NCBI GenBank assembly: GCA_964517675.1
Contig: CAZFEL010000001.1
Location: forward strand, 468,301 to 532,300
Reading direction: 5' to 3'
Length of the DNA stretch: 64,000 nucleotides
Source of the DNA: Asbonarchaeum sp964517675
GTDB taxonomy: Archaea > Nanohalarchaeota > Nanosalinia > Nanosalinales > Nanoanaerosalinaceae
The notes under the pieces were generated by a model, which saw only the letters and a program-made list of their open reading frames with translations, was not told the origin of the DNA and made no database searches. Position 1 is the first letter of the stretch, and each line of letters begins with the position of its first letter. A program made the position numbers and the translations under genes. Below are positions 7,529 to 14,927 of the stretch, in pieces.

Positions 7529-7819
7529 TCACCGGGGCCAGATGCTCTTGATAAGGACTTTGGTACTAGGAACATTAAAATATAGGGGCATCTCGTACTG
7601 GTCGCCATCCACTGAAACGGTCGCTTTATAGCTGTGCTCGAACCGTGAGTCGCTCCTGTCGTTGTCCCTGACTGCCACGAAGTCGAACGCTTCTACCTTC
7701 TCCCTGACGCCATCGATATCGATGTTCCGGCGTCGCGCCCGCTCATGTGCATGCTGGTGGAACTCGATGCGGTCGGGATCGCACTGCTGGAGTTGCTCGC
7801 GTAACTCATCCGGAGTCAT
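7529..7819 (-). CDS. DUF4258-like protein, probable toxin
   Basis: 96 residues from ATG 7819. The sequence FHQHAHERARRRNIDIDGVREKV matches the DUF4258 core (HAxerxxeRgIxxeeV), followed by strands ending VPSTKVLIKSIW. DUF4258 proteins resemble small RelE-like toxins and pair with DUF2283 proteins, as here. A gttaaagt TATA-like element lies about 45 bp upstream on the minus strand, giving a short leader. The locus sits in a patch with gene remnants and frameshifts, consistent with accessory DNA. Confidence 0.7.
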   Translation of the reverse strand: MTPDELREQLQQCDPDRIEFHQHAHERARRRNIDIDGVREKVEAFDFVAVRDNDRSDSRFEHSYKATVSVDGDQYEMPLYFNVPSTKVLIKSIWPR

Positions 7820-7897
7820 TGCTGCTCGACCTTCCGGTCTGTCTGGATGTTGGATCGAAGACTTTAACCCTTCCCGATGGTGACACCGTATCATCTC

Positions 7898-7948
7898 GCG
7901 ATCGCCGGCGTCGTCCTGATCGCCGCGGGATCCGGCAGCCTGCTGTGA
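7898..7948 (+). pseudogene. 3' remnant of a second EamA transporter gene
   Basis: Read from 7898, the frame gives AIAGVVLIAAGSGSLL and a stop. Bases 7910-7948 match the end of the intact EamA gene (7126-7164) at 38 of 39 positions, while the preceding codons resemble the end of that gene's first half. No start or body is present, so this is a leftover of a duplicated or recombined transporter gene between two minus-strand genes. Confidence 0.75.
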
Positions 7949-7952
7949 TGGT

Positions 7953-8277
7953 TCAGTCCTCGATCAGCAGCTCCGAGGGATCCGCATCGAGGGCGGGTCC
8001 GTCCGTCGCCTCGTGCAGGGCATCGAGATACTCCGGCTGGTGATCGTGTGCCGCGAGGTGGACCCGCGCACCATCGTCGTACTTCCAGTCGACAGCGACC
8101 CGGACACCGTTGCGTTCGCCGTTCTCGAGCTTGAACCCGACCGCGTCATCGACATCGCCCTGGTCCGGCTGCCCGTGGTACAGCGCCCGGAACGCCTGAT
8201 CGTCGAAGGCGCCCTCGAGGTCGGTCCAGTCCAGCGGGCTGGTCCGTCAGTGCATCGAATACATCGTCCTCCTGCAT
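7953..8277 (-). pseudogene. acidic small protein, frameshifted near 8237
   Basis: From ATG 8277 the frame gives MQEDDVFDALTDQ and is then lost. Removing one base of the three G's at 8236-8238 restores an acidic protein of about 107 residues (DLEGAFDDQAFRALYHGQ, later VRVAVDWKYDDGARVHLAAH) to the stop at 7953. The restored composition matches real neighbours, unlike the alternative frames. The change is either a sequencing error or recent inactivation. Family not recognised. Confidence 0.6.
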
Positions 8278-8334
8278 GAGGCCGGTCTCGGGGCCCGACT
8301 CTTTTCAATCTGGACGGGAGGAACTGGACCGCCG

Positions 8335-8742
8335 ATGGATGCGGACGAGATAAAACAGCGCTGCGAGGAGCTGATGGGTCGATCGCCTGGCGGGCGGGTA
8401 GTCCGAGTCTCTTCCATCGGGGAGTATTTCATCCCGGATTCGGCCACAGGCACGAAAGCCGACATGCAGGCCGGCACACGGGAACATGCTGAACGCGAGG
8501 AGGAGATGGACGACATCGCCTGGGACGAGCTCCGGTACTGCGTCCTGAAACTGCCCCGCAGCATCGAGACGGCAGATGCGGACAGGTTCGACGACCGCCT
8601 GTTCGGGGCTGCGAAGGATGGGTCACTGGAGCGAGCGGCCGATGCTGTCGAGGACGACCTCGGGAACGGGACCGCGTTCACGAAGCGGTTCACACTCGAG
8701 GACCACAAGGAGGACGTCGAGGAGGCACTCGCGCATCAGTGA
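8335..8742 (+). CDS. acidic protein of unknown function
   Basis: 135 residues from ATG 8335, divergent from the frameshifted gene. No recognised domain. N-terminal helix DADEIKQRCEELM, then a basic/glycine stretch, a central IAWDELRYCVLKLPRSIE, and an acidic C-terminal half (RAADAVEDDLG, DHKEDVEEAL) that looks helical. Composition is typical of this genome. No nearby gene suggests a role. Confidence 0.6.
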   Translation: MDADEIKQRCEELMGRSPGGRVVRVSSIGEYFIPDSATGTKADMQAGTREHAEREEEMDDIAWDELRYCVLKLPRSIETADADRFDDRLFGAAKDGSLERAADAVEDDLGNGTAFTKRFTLEDHKEDVEEALAHQ

Positions 8743-8817
8743 TCGCCGTGGGAAAAGGACAGGGCCACGTGATTCTCGACGGCTATCGTCGTGCCCAGGG
8801 GACGATCGGCCACCATG

Positions 8818-8826
8818 TCTAAATAC
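8818..8826 (+). promoter_or_regulatory. TATA-like box for the MFS gene
   Basis: tctaaatac centred 26 bp before ATG 8848. Confidence 0.5.
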
Positions 8827-8847
8827 CTGCCGTGAGCGATTTCTTAC

Positions 8848-10002
8848 ATGGGGTCCATCCTCGATGATCGCCGATACAGGATCCTGACAGCGGTCGCTCT
8901 GGGTCATTTCCTGACACTCGGTATCCGGCTGATCGTGCCGGCCTTGCTGCCGAAGATCCGTGAGGACCTCGTCCTCGATCTGACGACCTCTGGTGCTCTG
9001 GTCACAGGGATGTGGCTGGTCTATGCGATCGGCCAGTTCCCTGCAGGGGCGGTGACGGACTGGATCGGAGAGCGCCAGATCCTCACAGGCGGCATCGGGC
9101 TCACGATGGTCGGCAGCATCGCCCTGTTCCTCTCCCAGGGTCTTGTCGGTGTCGCCGGTGGTGTCGTCCTGATCGGGACCGGTGCCGCGATGCTGGGGAC
9201 GACACGGATGACGGTGATCTCGGATGTCTTCGAGGACGATACCGAGGCCCAGGGCATCCTGGCAGCGGCCGGCAACCTCGGCTCCCTGCTCCTGCCGCTC
9301 GTGGCCGGCTTCATCGCCGTCCTCGGCTGGCGGTACGGCTTCATCTGGCTCGTCCCGCTGTTCGTCCTCGCACTGATCCTGCTGGTCCGGTGGCTGCCGG
9401 CCTCGACCTCGGACCCGATCGATGGCTCCCTCACCGATGAGGTCGACGAGATCATCGCACGGACCGATCGACAGGAGCTCGTCCTGGCGACGGTGGTATT
9501 CAGCCTCTCGATCTTTGTCTACAATGCCGTGACCGGGATGTATCCCACGTACCTGTCGACAATCAAGGGTCTGGATGGGGTGATGGTCCCGGTCGTGTAC
9601 GCGATGTTTTTCTTGGCAGCGATCGTCGTCGAGGTCCTGGTCGGCCCGCTCCAGGACCGGTTCGGGTCACTGCGGGTCGCGATCGGGTTGATGACGGTCA
9701 GTGCCTGCTCGCTGTTCATCCTGCCGGCTGTCACCGGGATCGTCCCGCTGCTGGTGATCACCTTCCTGATCAACGTCATGGCGGTGATCTGGCCGATGGA
9801 GGCATCACGGATCACCTCCTGCCTGCCTGATGAGGTCGAGGGCATGGCATTCGGTGCCGTCAGGACCGTCTATATGCTCGTCGGAGCGACCGGCTCCATC
9901 GTGGTCGGGGCCCTTGCCGATGCAGGCCTGTTCCACATCGCACTCCAGATCCAAGGAGCCATCTTACTCATCGCGGCGGCAGCCCTGTGGTGGCAGTGGT
10001 AG
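8848..10002 (+). CDS. major facilitator superfamily transporter
   Basis: 384 residues from ATG 8848 with about twelve hydrophobic helices in two halves joined by an acidic loop (DPIDGSLTDEVDEIIARTDRQE), the MFS layout at normal length. The loop after helix 2, GAVTDWIGERQ, corresponds to the MFS motif A (GxxxDrxGrr), repeated weakly as VGPLQDRFGSLR in the second half. Substrate cannot be told; sugar, drug or organic-anion transport are all possible. Confidence 0.85.
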   Translation: MGSILDDRRYRILTAVALGHFLTLGIRLIVPALLPKIREDLVLDLTTSGALVTGMWLVYAIGQFPAGAVTDWIGERQILTGGIGLTMVGSIALFLSQGLVGVAGGVVLIGTGAAMLGTTRMTVISDVFEDDTEAQGILAAAGNLGSLLLPLVAGFIAVLGWRYGFIWLVPLFVLALILLVRWLPASTSDPIDGSLTDEVDEIIARTDRQELVLATVVFSLSIFVYNAVTGMYPTYLSTIKGLDGVMVPVVYAMFFLAAIVVEVLVGPLQDRFGSLRVAIGLMTVSACSLFILPAVTGIVPLLVITFLINVMAVIWPMEASRITSCLPDEVEGMAFGAVRTVYMLVGATGSIVVGALADAGLFHIALQIQGAILLIAAAALWWQW

Positions 10003-10026
10003 CTATCAGCAGGAAGCTTCTCAGTA

Positions 10027-10415
10027 TCAGATCCTGTCGTACCGCAGGTCCCTGATCGTCACGCTGTCCCCCCCCTGCGGGACATCGACGGGTTTTTTGG
10101 CCTCATCCAGGTCATAGATAGCCAGTGCTTCCTCGTAGGGCGTGCTTTCGTACCACGTCGGGTCCGCATAGTGGTCCTCATCGAACTCCGTCCCCGTCGA
10201 GCAGGTGGTCCACGATCCTGGTGTTGGCACCGAGGACCCCGCCGAGCCGTCGTGCATCGCTCGTGGACTCGCGGCCGCCGTGGAGAAGGTAGAAAAGCGC
10301 CGTCGCACGTCCCATACCGGCGACGATCCCGTACAGCCGCTGTCTGTATGACGAGCTCCCGACCGCCTCGCGAGCCTGCCTGTAGACGTCGTCCTCCGAA
10401 CGTATCGTCGCGCAC
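10027..10415 (-). pseudogene. frameshifted orphan gene
   Basis: One frame gives TIRSEDDVYRQAREAVG ... RLYGIVAGMGRATALFYLLHGG ... NTRIVDHLLDGDG and ends, and the adjacent frame continues TEFDEDHYADPTWYES ... VTIRDLRYDRI to the stop at 10027. Dropping one base of the C4 run at 10192-10195 (G4 on the minus strand) joins them. No ATG is found upstream of the MGRAT codon, so the gene may also have been fused to the gene at 10416-10709 through a further shift. Family unknown. Confidence 0.55.
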
Positions 10416-10709
10416 TCAGTGGAACAGGTCCATCGGGACCTCCCAGTCGACCAGCCGCCTGGCGTTGAACGACCGGTACTGGTCCCCGTCAAAGACCCTG
10501 ATAAGGCCTGCGTCGTAATCGAGCACCGCCGTCCCGAGCCGGACCTCGACATCGTCGTCCTCGTGCTCGAAGACGGCATGGACCTCGCCGTGGCGCTCGA
10601 TGTCCTCCTGCATCGTCCGGAGTCGTTTCCCAAGCTCGTTGTCGGGGGTTCCTTCGGTTTTGACCGTGCCAGTCTCGTCAGGGCTGAGTTCGTCCTCGAC
10701 CATGGCCAT
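10416..10709 (-). CDS. small acidic protein of unknown function
   Basis: 97 residues from ATG 10709, with a TATA-like gcatttta about 22 bp upstream on the minus strand (10727-10734). N-terminal acidic helix (GKRLRTMQEDIERHG), then a strand-rich part VHAVFEHEDDDVEVRLGTAVLDYDAGLIRVFDG. No recognised family. It runs directly into the frameshifted gene downstream, so it may be the N-terminal part of one broken gene. Confidence 0.55.
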   Translation of the reverse strand: MAMVEDELSPDETGTVKTEGTPDNELGKRLRTMQEDIERHGEVHAVFEHEDDDVEVRLGTAVLDYDAGLIRVFDGDQYRSFNARRLVDWEVPMDLFH

Positions 10710-10783
10710 GTATTGGAGCGGCCGGGTAAAATGCCTTGGCCCCGCCAGGTGAAAACCACGTGCAGGGAGGATCAGTCCATTCA

Positions 10784-11131
10784 TCAAGGAAAAGCAGGAC
10801 AGTCCAGGTCCCGCCACAGCGACCTGCCGAGATCACCCAGCCGTTTCCAGCCGGTGCCATACAGCAGGTGACCGGTCTCGTCCTCGACCTCGGTCCGCAG
10901 GTCATCATCGCCCCAGACAAAGGCGTTGTCATCGAAGACACTCCTCGAGTAGGTACACTCCAGGACGCGGTCTCCTTCGAGATCGTAGTTGGCTTCCACA
11001 TCCTCGATCATAGTGCCGACATCAAGGGATGCTCGAACTCCCTCGAGGCCCAGCGGATGGGCGAAAAGCAGCTCATGGACGACATCGAGGTCGTCTCCTG
11101 GACCGTCTCTGAACTGACGCGGCTCCAGCAC
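10784..11131 (-). CDS. acidic protein of unknown function
   Basis: 115 residues if GTG 11131 is the start; a minus-strand gaaagcattaag at 11155-11165 would place transcription right at that GTG. Content includes MIEDVEANYDLEGDRVLECTYSRSVFDDN and a basic C-terminus WKRLGDLGRSLWRDL. Family not recognised. The long plus-strand frame over the same bases has a non-acidic, shadow-like composition and is rejected. Confidence 0.55.
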   Translation of the reverse strand: MLEPRQFRDGPGDDLDVVHELLFAHPLGLEGVRASLDVGTMIEDVEANYDLEGDRVLECTYSRSVFDDNAFVWGDDDLRTEVEDETGHLLYGTGWKRLGDLGRSLWRDLDCPAFP

Positions 11132-11228
11132 GATGGGTGTGCCTCCATCAGGCCCTTAATGCTTTCTCGTCATGGGCTGTCCTGCCGCATCGAAGAGAGC
11201 GGACGAATAATTGTCACTTTCTGATAAC

Positions 11229-11240
11229 AAAAATATAAAA
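11229..11240 (+). promoter_or_regulatory. TATA-like box for the APH-fold gene
   Basis: aaaaatataaaa centred about 33 bp before ATG 11268. Confidence 0.5.
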
Positions 11241-11267
11241 ACGACGCCCGTCCATCAGTCCCATCTC

Positions 11268-12172
11268 ATGGACTGGACAGCGTATGCCGCTACCGGGGTC
11301 CTGGCCGCAGGGCCGGACCATACCTACATCGATGCAGGCGCGATCAAGCCGACCTTCCGCATCGATACCGACAGCGACAGCTACATCATACAGACCGCAG
11401 ATCCCACGGAGACGTACAGGCTCTACAAGCAGCGGGAGCTGTACGAGGACCTCGCGACGACAGATGTCCCTGTCCCGGAGGTCGTCCACGACGGCACCGA
11501 CGAGGATGTCCCGTACCAGGTCCTCGAGTTCGTCGACGGCGACGATCCACACGAGGCCCACTACGAGATGGACATGGACGAGATCCTCGAGCTGACCGCG
11601 GCGGCTGGCAGACATCTCGGCCAGGCCCACGAGGCCCTGTCGATGGACGGGTACGGCCGGCTCGGGGGCTCGGAAGACGGGCTCACGATCGAGGACGGCG
11701 GCACCTGGAGGGACTTCTATGCGGCCTTCATCGAGGGCCACATCGACCGGATCGAGGGCGGACCGCTCGACCAGGACGATCGCATCGAGCGCGCCCGCGA
11801 GGTCACGGCCGCGACCACCGGCCCGGCAACCTGCTCGCGGACGGACCAGAGATCGCCGCCGTCCTGGACTGGGACAACGCCTTCGCCGGCGATCCCCGCT
11901 ACGATGTCGCACGATCGCAGCAGTCCTTCGGTGGCACCTTTGCCGACAGCGCCCCCGAAGGGATGGTCCGGCAGCGGTTCCGGGAGGCCTACGAGGACGC
12001 CCGCGAGGACCTCGACGATGATCTCCATGACGTCTACAGCGCCGGCGCCCGCCTCGACCACGGGGCAGCTGCCGCGTGGCTGATCGAGAACGGCTACGAC
12101 ATGCCCGAGGACTACATCGCGGCACTCGGTGATGCTATCGAGTTCGCCATCGGCCGCCTGGAGCGGCGGTAG
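11268..12172 (+). pseudogene. aminoglycoside-phosphotransferase-fold kinase, frameshifted
   Basis: From ATG 11268 the product is a small-molecule kinase of the APH family: a lobe with VPEVVHDGTDEDVPYQVLEFVDG, then helices. Near 11804 the frame shifts by one base. The next frame reads HGRDHRPGNLL, the APH catalytic loop (D and N five apart, with one extra residue between HG and D), then AAVLDWDNAFAGDPRYDVA, the metal-binding DxD region, and runs to the stop at 12172. Adding one C near 11804 gives about 302 residues, normal for the family. Either a sequencing error or a young pseudogene. Substrate unknown. Confidence 0.75.
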
Positions 12173-12187
12173 CCGAGCCACCACTAC

Positions 12188-12198
12188 TTTTTTATAGT
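12188..12198 (+). promoter_or_regulatory. TATA-like box within a small dyad
   Basis: tttttttatag about 30 bp before ATG 12223, flanked by ctact and agtag arms that could form a short dyad. Confidence 0.5.
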
Positions 12199-12222
12199 AG
12201 TCACTACAAAGTAACAACCACA

Positions 12223-12849
12223 ATGTTCGGGGCAGATGATACCGGCGAACAGACGGTCGCGGAAGCGGTCGGAAACTACGTCGACGATCCGTCTATGGAG
12301 CAGTACATGGAGCTGCGGACAGAGTACGGGCTCGATCACGAGGATATCCTGGCCATCCATGACAGATACGAGCAGGTCCAGGGGTTCGAACAGACAAAGG
12401 AGGACCTCGCCAGACAGCAGCGACGCGATCGCTGGGAGGACCGGGCCGGCTACCTCGAGGATGGTGCCCGGAGCCTCGCCGACATGCTCGAGGACGGGGC
12501 AGAGACGGCGGGCGGACTCCTCGGCTCAGGAGCCATCTCGGCACTCGATTACACCGGCCAGGCCCTGAGGGTCGGGACCGACCACGCCGGCAACGCTGCC
12601 GTCGATGCCACGGGCTATGTTGGTGATGCGGCGGTCGAGGCAACTGACAGTGCGGGCGATGTGGCGGTCACGGCGACCGACAGCGCCGGTGACGTCGCCG
12701 TCGAGGCGACTGATTCCACAGGCGATGTCGGTGTCACCGCAGCCGAGCGGGCGGGAGATATCGGCTATGAGACAGGTCGTTCCGTCGGCAGGACGGGACG
12801 CGGGTTCGTCGAGGGCTTCCAGGAGATCAGCGAGTCCCGGGCCAGCTAG
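12223..12849 (+). CDS. 11-residue-repeat amphipathic protein
   Basis: 208 residues from ATG 12223. Residues 1-90 are an acidic helical domain (MEQYMELRTEYGLDHEDILAIHDRYEQ). Residues 101-199 contain nine consecutive 11-residue units, each beginning with Gly, with best copies GDAAVEATDSA, GDVAVTATDSA and GDVAVEATDST. An 11-residue period is the 11/3-helix geometry seen in LEA group 3 proteins, synucleins and perilipins, which bind membranes or stabilise cells during drying. No signal peptide or transmembrane helix. A membrane-surface or stress role is inference from the repeat alone. Confidence 0.7.
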   Translation: MFGADDTGEQTVAEAVGNYVDDPSMEQYMELRTEYGLDHEDILAIHDRYEQVQGFEQTKEDLARQQRRDRWEDRAGYLEDGARSLADMLEDGAETAGGLLGSGAISALDYTGQALRVGTDHAGNAAVDATGYVGDAAVEATDSAGDVAVTATDSAGDVAVEATDSTGDVGVTAAERAGDIGYETGRSVGRTGRGFVEGFQEISESRAS

Positions 12850-12887
12850 CCCGGCCACTGAAAACCCTCCGGCCCCGAGGGTGAGCC

Positions 12888-13310
12888 ATGGAGCCTGGCA
12901 GCTACAGCCTCCTCATCCGCCTCGAGGAGACCACAATCGCGATCGGTGCGCTCGGACAGCGCCACTTCGATGCCGGCTCCTACGTCTACAACGGCTCTGC
13001 CTTCGGGCCCGGCGGCCTCAAGAGGGTCAACAGGCACGCGGAGGTCTTCGCGGACGGCACGGAGACCCTTCACTGGCACATCGACTACCTCGCCGATCAC
13101 CCGTCCTCGGAGCTGCTCGCGGTCTATGTCACTGAACACGAGGACCTCGAGTGCGAGCTCAGCTCGGCCCTGCCCGGGGAGATGGTCGATGGGGTTGGTG
13201 CGTCTGACTGTGGCTGTGGTGCTCACCTGGTGGAGGCCTCCGAACGCTCGGCTATCGAGACTGAGCTGTCCCGGCACCATGACCGCAGCCACCGGCCACC
13301 GGGTTTATAG
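12888..13310 (+). CDS. DUF123, GIY-YIG-related protein
   Basis: 140 residues from ATG 12888. The pattern GSYSLLIRL ... IAIGALGQRHFDAGSYVYNGSAFGPGGLKRVNRH ... HWHIDYLADHP is diagnostic for DUF123, a family related to the GIY-YIG nuclease fold and common in archaea, sometimes fused to endonuclease III. A Cys pair region (CGCGAH) follows, also usual in the family. Probable nucleic-acid processing; no catalytic activity can be claimed from sequence. Confidence 0.85.
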   Translation: MEPGSYSLLIRLEETTIAIGALGQRHFDAGSYVYNGSAFGPGGLKRVNRHAEVFADGTETLHWHIDYLADHPSSELLAVYVTEHEDLECELSSALPGEMVDGVGASDCGCGAHLVEASERSAIETELSRHHDRSHRPPGL

Positions 13311-13311
13311 C
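13303..13311 (+). promoter_or_regulatory. TATA-like box for the gene at 13334
   Basis: gtttatagc centred 27 bp before ATG 13334; it overlaps the stop codon of the DUF123 gene. Confidence 0.5.
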
Positions 13312-13333
13312 CGTCCTGACCCAATCCGGTGCC

Positions 13334-13759
13334 ATGAACGTCCTGATCCTCTCACGGAGAAACGCTGGCAGGAGCCAGATGACCTATGGCTTTTTCCTCC
13401 GCGAGCTCACGAAACGCAAGCGCGCGGATATCGAGGTCACAGCGGCCGGCACCGATCCCGCGGACCGTCTCGAGCCGGACGCGAGGAAGGCGATGCAGGC
13501 GGTCTCGATCGACCTGATGGGAGCTGTCCCGACGGAGGTCACCGAGAAAGACCTCCGGGAGACCGATCACGTCATCACACTGGGCCTGGAGCTGGAGGAT
13601 GTCACCGTCGAGGGCTTCGACGCCGAGGAGACGGTCTGGGAGATCCCCTCGATCGAGGAGATGTCCCTCTCGGACGTGGAGGACATCCGGGACCGGATAG
13701 AGCGGAAGGTCGAGACCTTCCTCGATGAGCATACCGGGGAGAAAGAGGGAAAGCCGTGA
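13334..13759 (+). CDS. low-molecular-weight tyrosine phosphatase homologue lacking the catalytic Cys
   Basis: 141 residues from ATG 13334. The start LILSRRNAGRSQM aligns with the LMW-PTP/ArsC P-loop (hhhxCxxNxxRSQM), but Ser stands where the nucleophilic Cys is required and Arg replaces the following residues. The rest follows the family: AAGTDPADRLEPDARKAM and TDHVITLG, with a shortened C-terminus where the catalytic Asp usually lies. As a phosphatase it should be inactive, so it may bind phosphoproteins or serve as a regulator. A single-base error cannot turn both changed codons back, so the substitution is probably real. Confidence 0.7.
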   Translation: MNVLILSRRNAGRSQMTYGFFLRELTKRKRADIEVTAAGTDPADRLEPDARKAMQAVSIDLMGAVPTEVTEKDLRETDHVITLGLELEDVTVEGFDAEETVWEIPSIEEMSLSDVEDIRDRIERKVETFLDEHTGEKEGKP

Positions 13760-13775
13760 CGGCGGTCGCCCGCCG

Positions 13776-14762
13776 TCAGTCGTACAGTTCGAAGTTGACC
13801 TGGTCGGGGTCCAGTGGATCGTCGAGGGTCTCCTCATCCGGTATCTCGTCTGCCCCATCGATTTGGTTGCCTGTCAGCATCTGGGCGGTGTACCCGACCA
13901 TGTTGCTGAGCCCGCAGATGTAGACCTCCGCATCTTCGTCGACCCTGCCGTCCTCGACGTACTCGCGGGCGAGCTCCTGGACGTAGGCCCGTTTTTCGTC
14001 CCAGTCCGGCTCCGCTGACAGCGTGGGGACGAAGTGGAAGTCCTCGTACAGGTCATCGAGCTCCTCGAGTTCGTCCTGGTAGCCGAGATCGTCCTCCCAC
14101 CGGGTCCCGTACAGCAGCCAGTCCTCGCCCTCGGAGGGCTGGTCGCGTCCGCGCTGGAGCATCCGGTCCTGGGCTGCATCCGATGACCCGAGGATGTACT
14201 CGTCATCGATCATCCCGACGAACGGCGCCACACCGGTCCCTGTCGAGATCATCACGGTGTCGTTGTCGCTTTTATCCCGTGTGAAGTGACCTGCCGGGGG
14301 CATCATGTCCAGGGTGTCGCCTTCCTCCATATCGAACAGCTCTGGTGTGAAGGCACCGTCCTCGACCAGGCGGACGAACAGCTCGAGTTCGCCGGTCTCG
14401 TTGTAGTCTTCGAAAGAGTTCGCGATCGAGTACTGCCGGACGAGCGGTCTGTCATCGCCGTCTTTCTGGTACTGGAAGCTGATGAACTGCCCCTCCTCGA
14501 AGGAGATGTCATCCGATGGCTCGACCCTGAGCCGCATCAGGGATGTATCCTCCCGGTCCAGGCGCTGGTCGACTTTCCCCTCCAGTCGCTCGAGGTCCAT
14601 GTCGATGTCATCGAGGTCGATATCGGTCTTATCGCTCGAGGGTATGTAGTGACGGGCACTCGAGGCGTTGTGACTTGCCAGATCTTGTTTCAGGTCCGTA
14701 AAGAACGATTCGCGGTCGCCATTCGCCTGTTCCATCTCGGTTATCTCCGCTTGTAGGCCCAT
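13776..14762 (-). CDS. ferredoxin-NADP reductase-type flavoprotein
   Basis: 328 residues from ATG 14762. The first 75 residues are an acidic extension without similarity I recognise. Then comes the FNR core: FISFQY, RQYSIAN (the RxYS flavin site), GHF after MMPPA, STGTGVAPFVGM (GTGxxP pyridine-nucleotide site), WLLYGTRWEDD, and VYICGLSNMV near the C-terminus. It should move electrons between NAD(P)H and a one-electron carrier using FAD. A minus-strand ctttttatac lies about 39 bp upstream. Partner unknown; no ferredoxin is adjacent. Confidence 0.85.
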   Translation of the reverse strand: MGLQAEITEMEQANGDRESFFTDLKQDLASHNASSARHYIPSSDKTDIDLDDIDMDLERLEGKVDQRLDREDTSLMRLRVEPSDDISFEEGQFISFQYQKDGDDRPLVRQYSIANSFEDYNETGELELFVRLVEDGAFTPELFDMEEGDTLDMMPPAGHFTRDKSDNDTVMISTGTGVAPFVGMIDDEYILGSSDAAQDRMLQRGRDQPSEGEDWLLYGTRWEDDLGYQDELEELDDLYEDFHFVPTLSAEPDWDEKRAYVQELAREYVEDGRVDEDAEVYICGLSNMVGYTAQMLTGNQIDGADEIPDEETLDDPLDPDQVNFELYD

Positions 14763-14894
14763 GTCGATCCCTCTGTGATGTACTCGGTTTGTCCGTGTAT
14801 AAAAAGGGGCAGAGGACCCGTCACAGCGAGTTCATACGTGTAAATCCGGGCCGTCTCCGGCGGCAGTTCCGGGGGCTCACCCCCTCAGCGACAG

Positions 14895-14903
14895 CATTAT
14901 AAG
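14895..14903 (+). promoter_or_regulatory. TATA-like box for the helicase gene
   Basis: cattataag centred about 29 bp before ATG 14928. Confidence 0.6.
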
Positions 14904-14927
14904 AGTTGCATCCAATTGCAGGGAGCC

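Noticed and set aside
10192..10195. Programmed frameshifting or phase variation at the homopolymer sites
   Set aside because: The runs are only 2-4 bases, with no slippery heptamer or downstream structure; error or decay explains them better.
10736..11224. 162-codon plus-strand frame
   Set aside because: Overlaps the minus-strand acidic gene at 10784-11131, which has promoter support and native composition.
12600..12780. Minisatellite-like DNA in the 11-mer protein gene
   Set aside because: The repeats drift in DNA while the 11-residue protein period is kept, so it is a protein repeat, not a mobile or slippage array.
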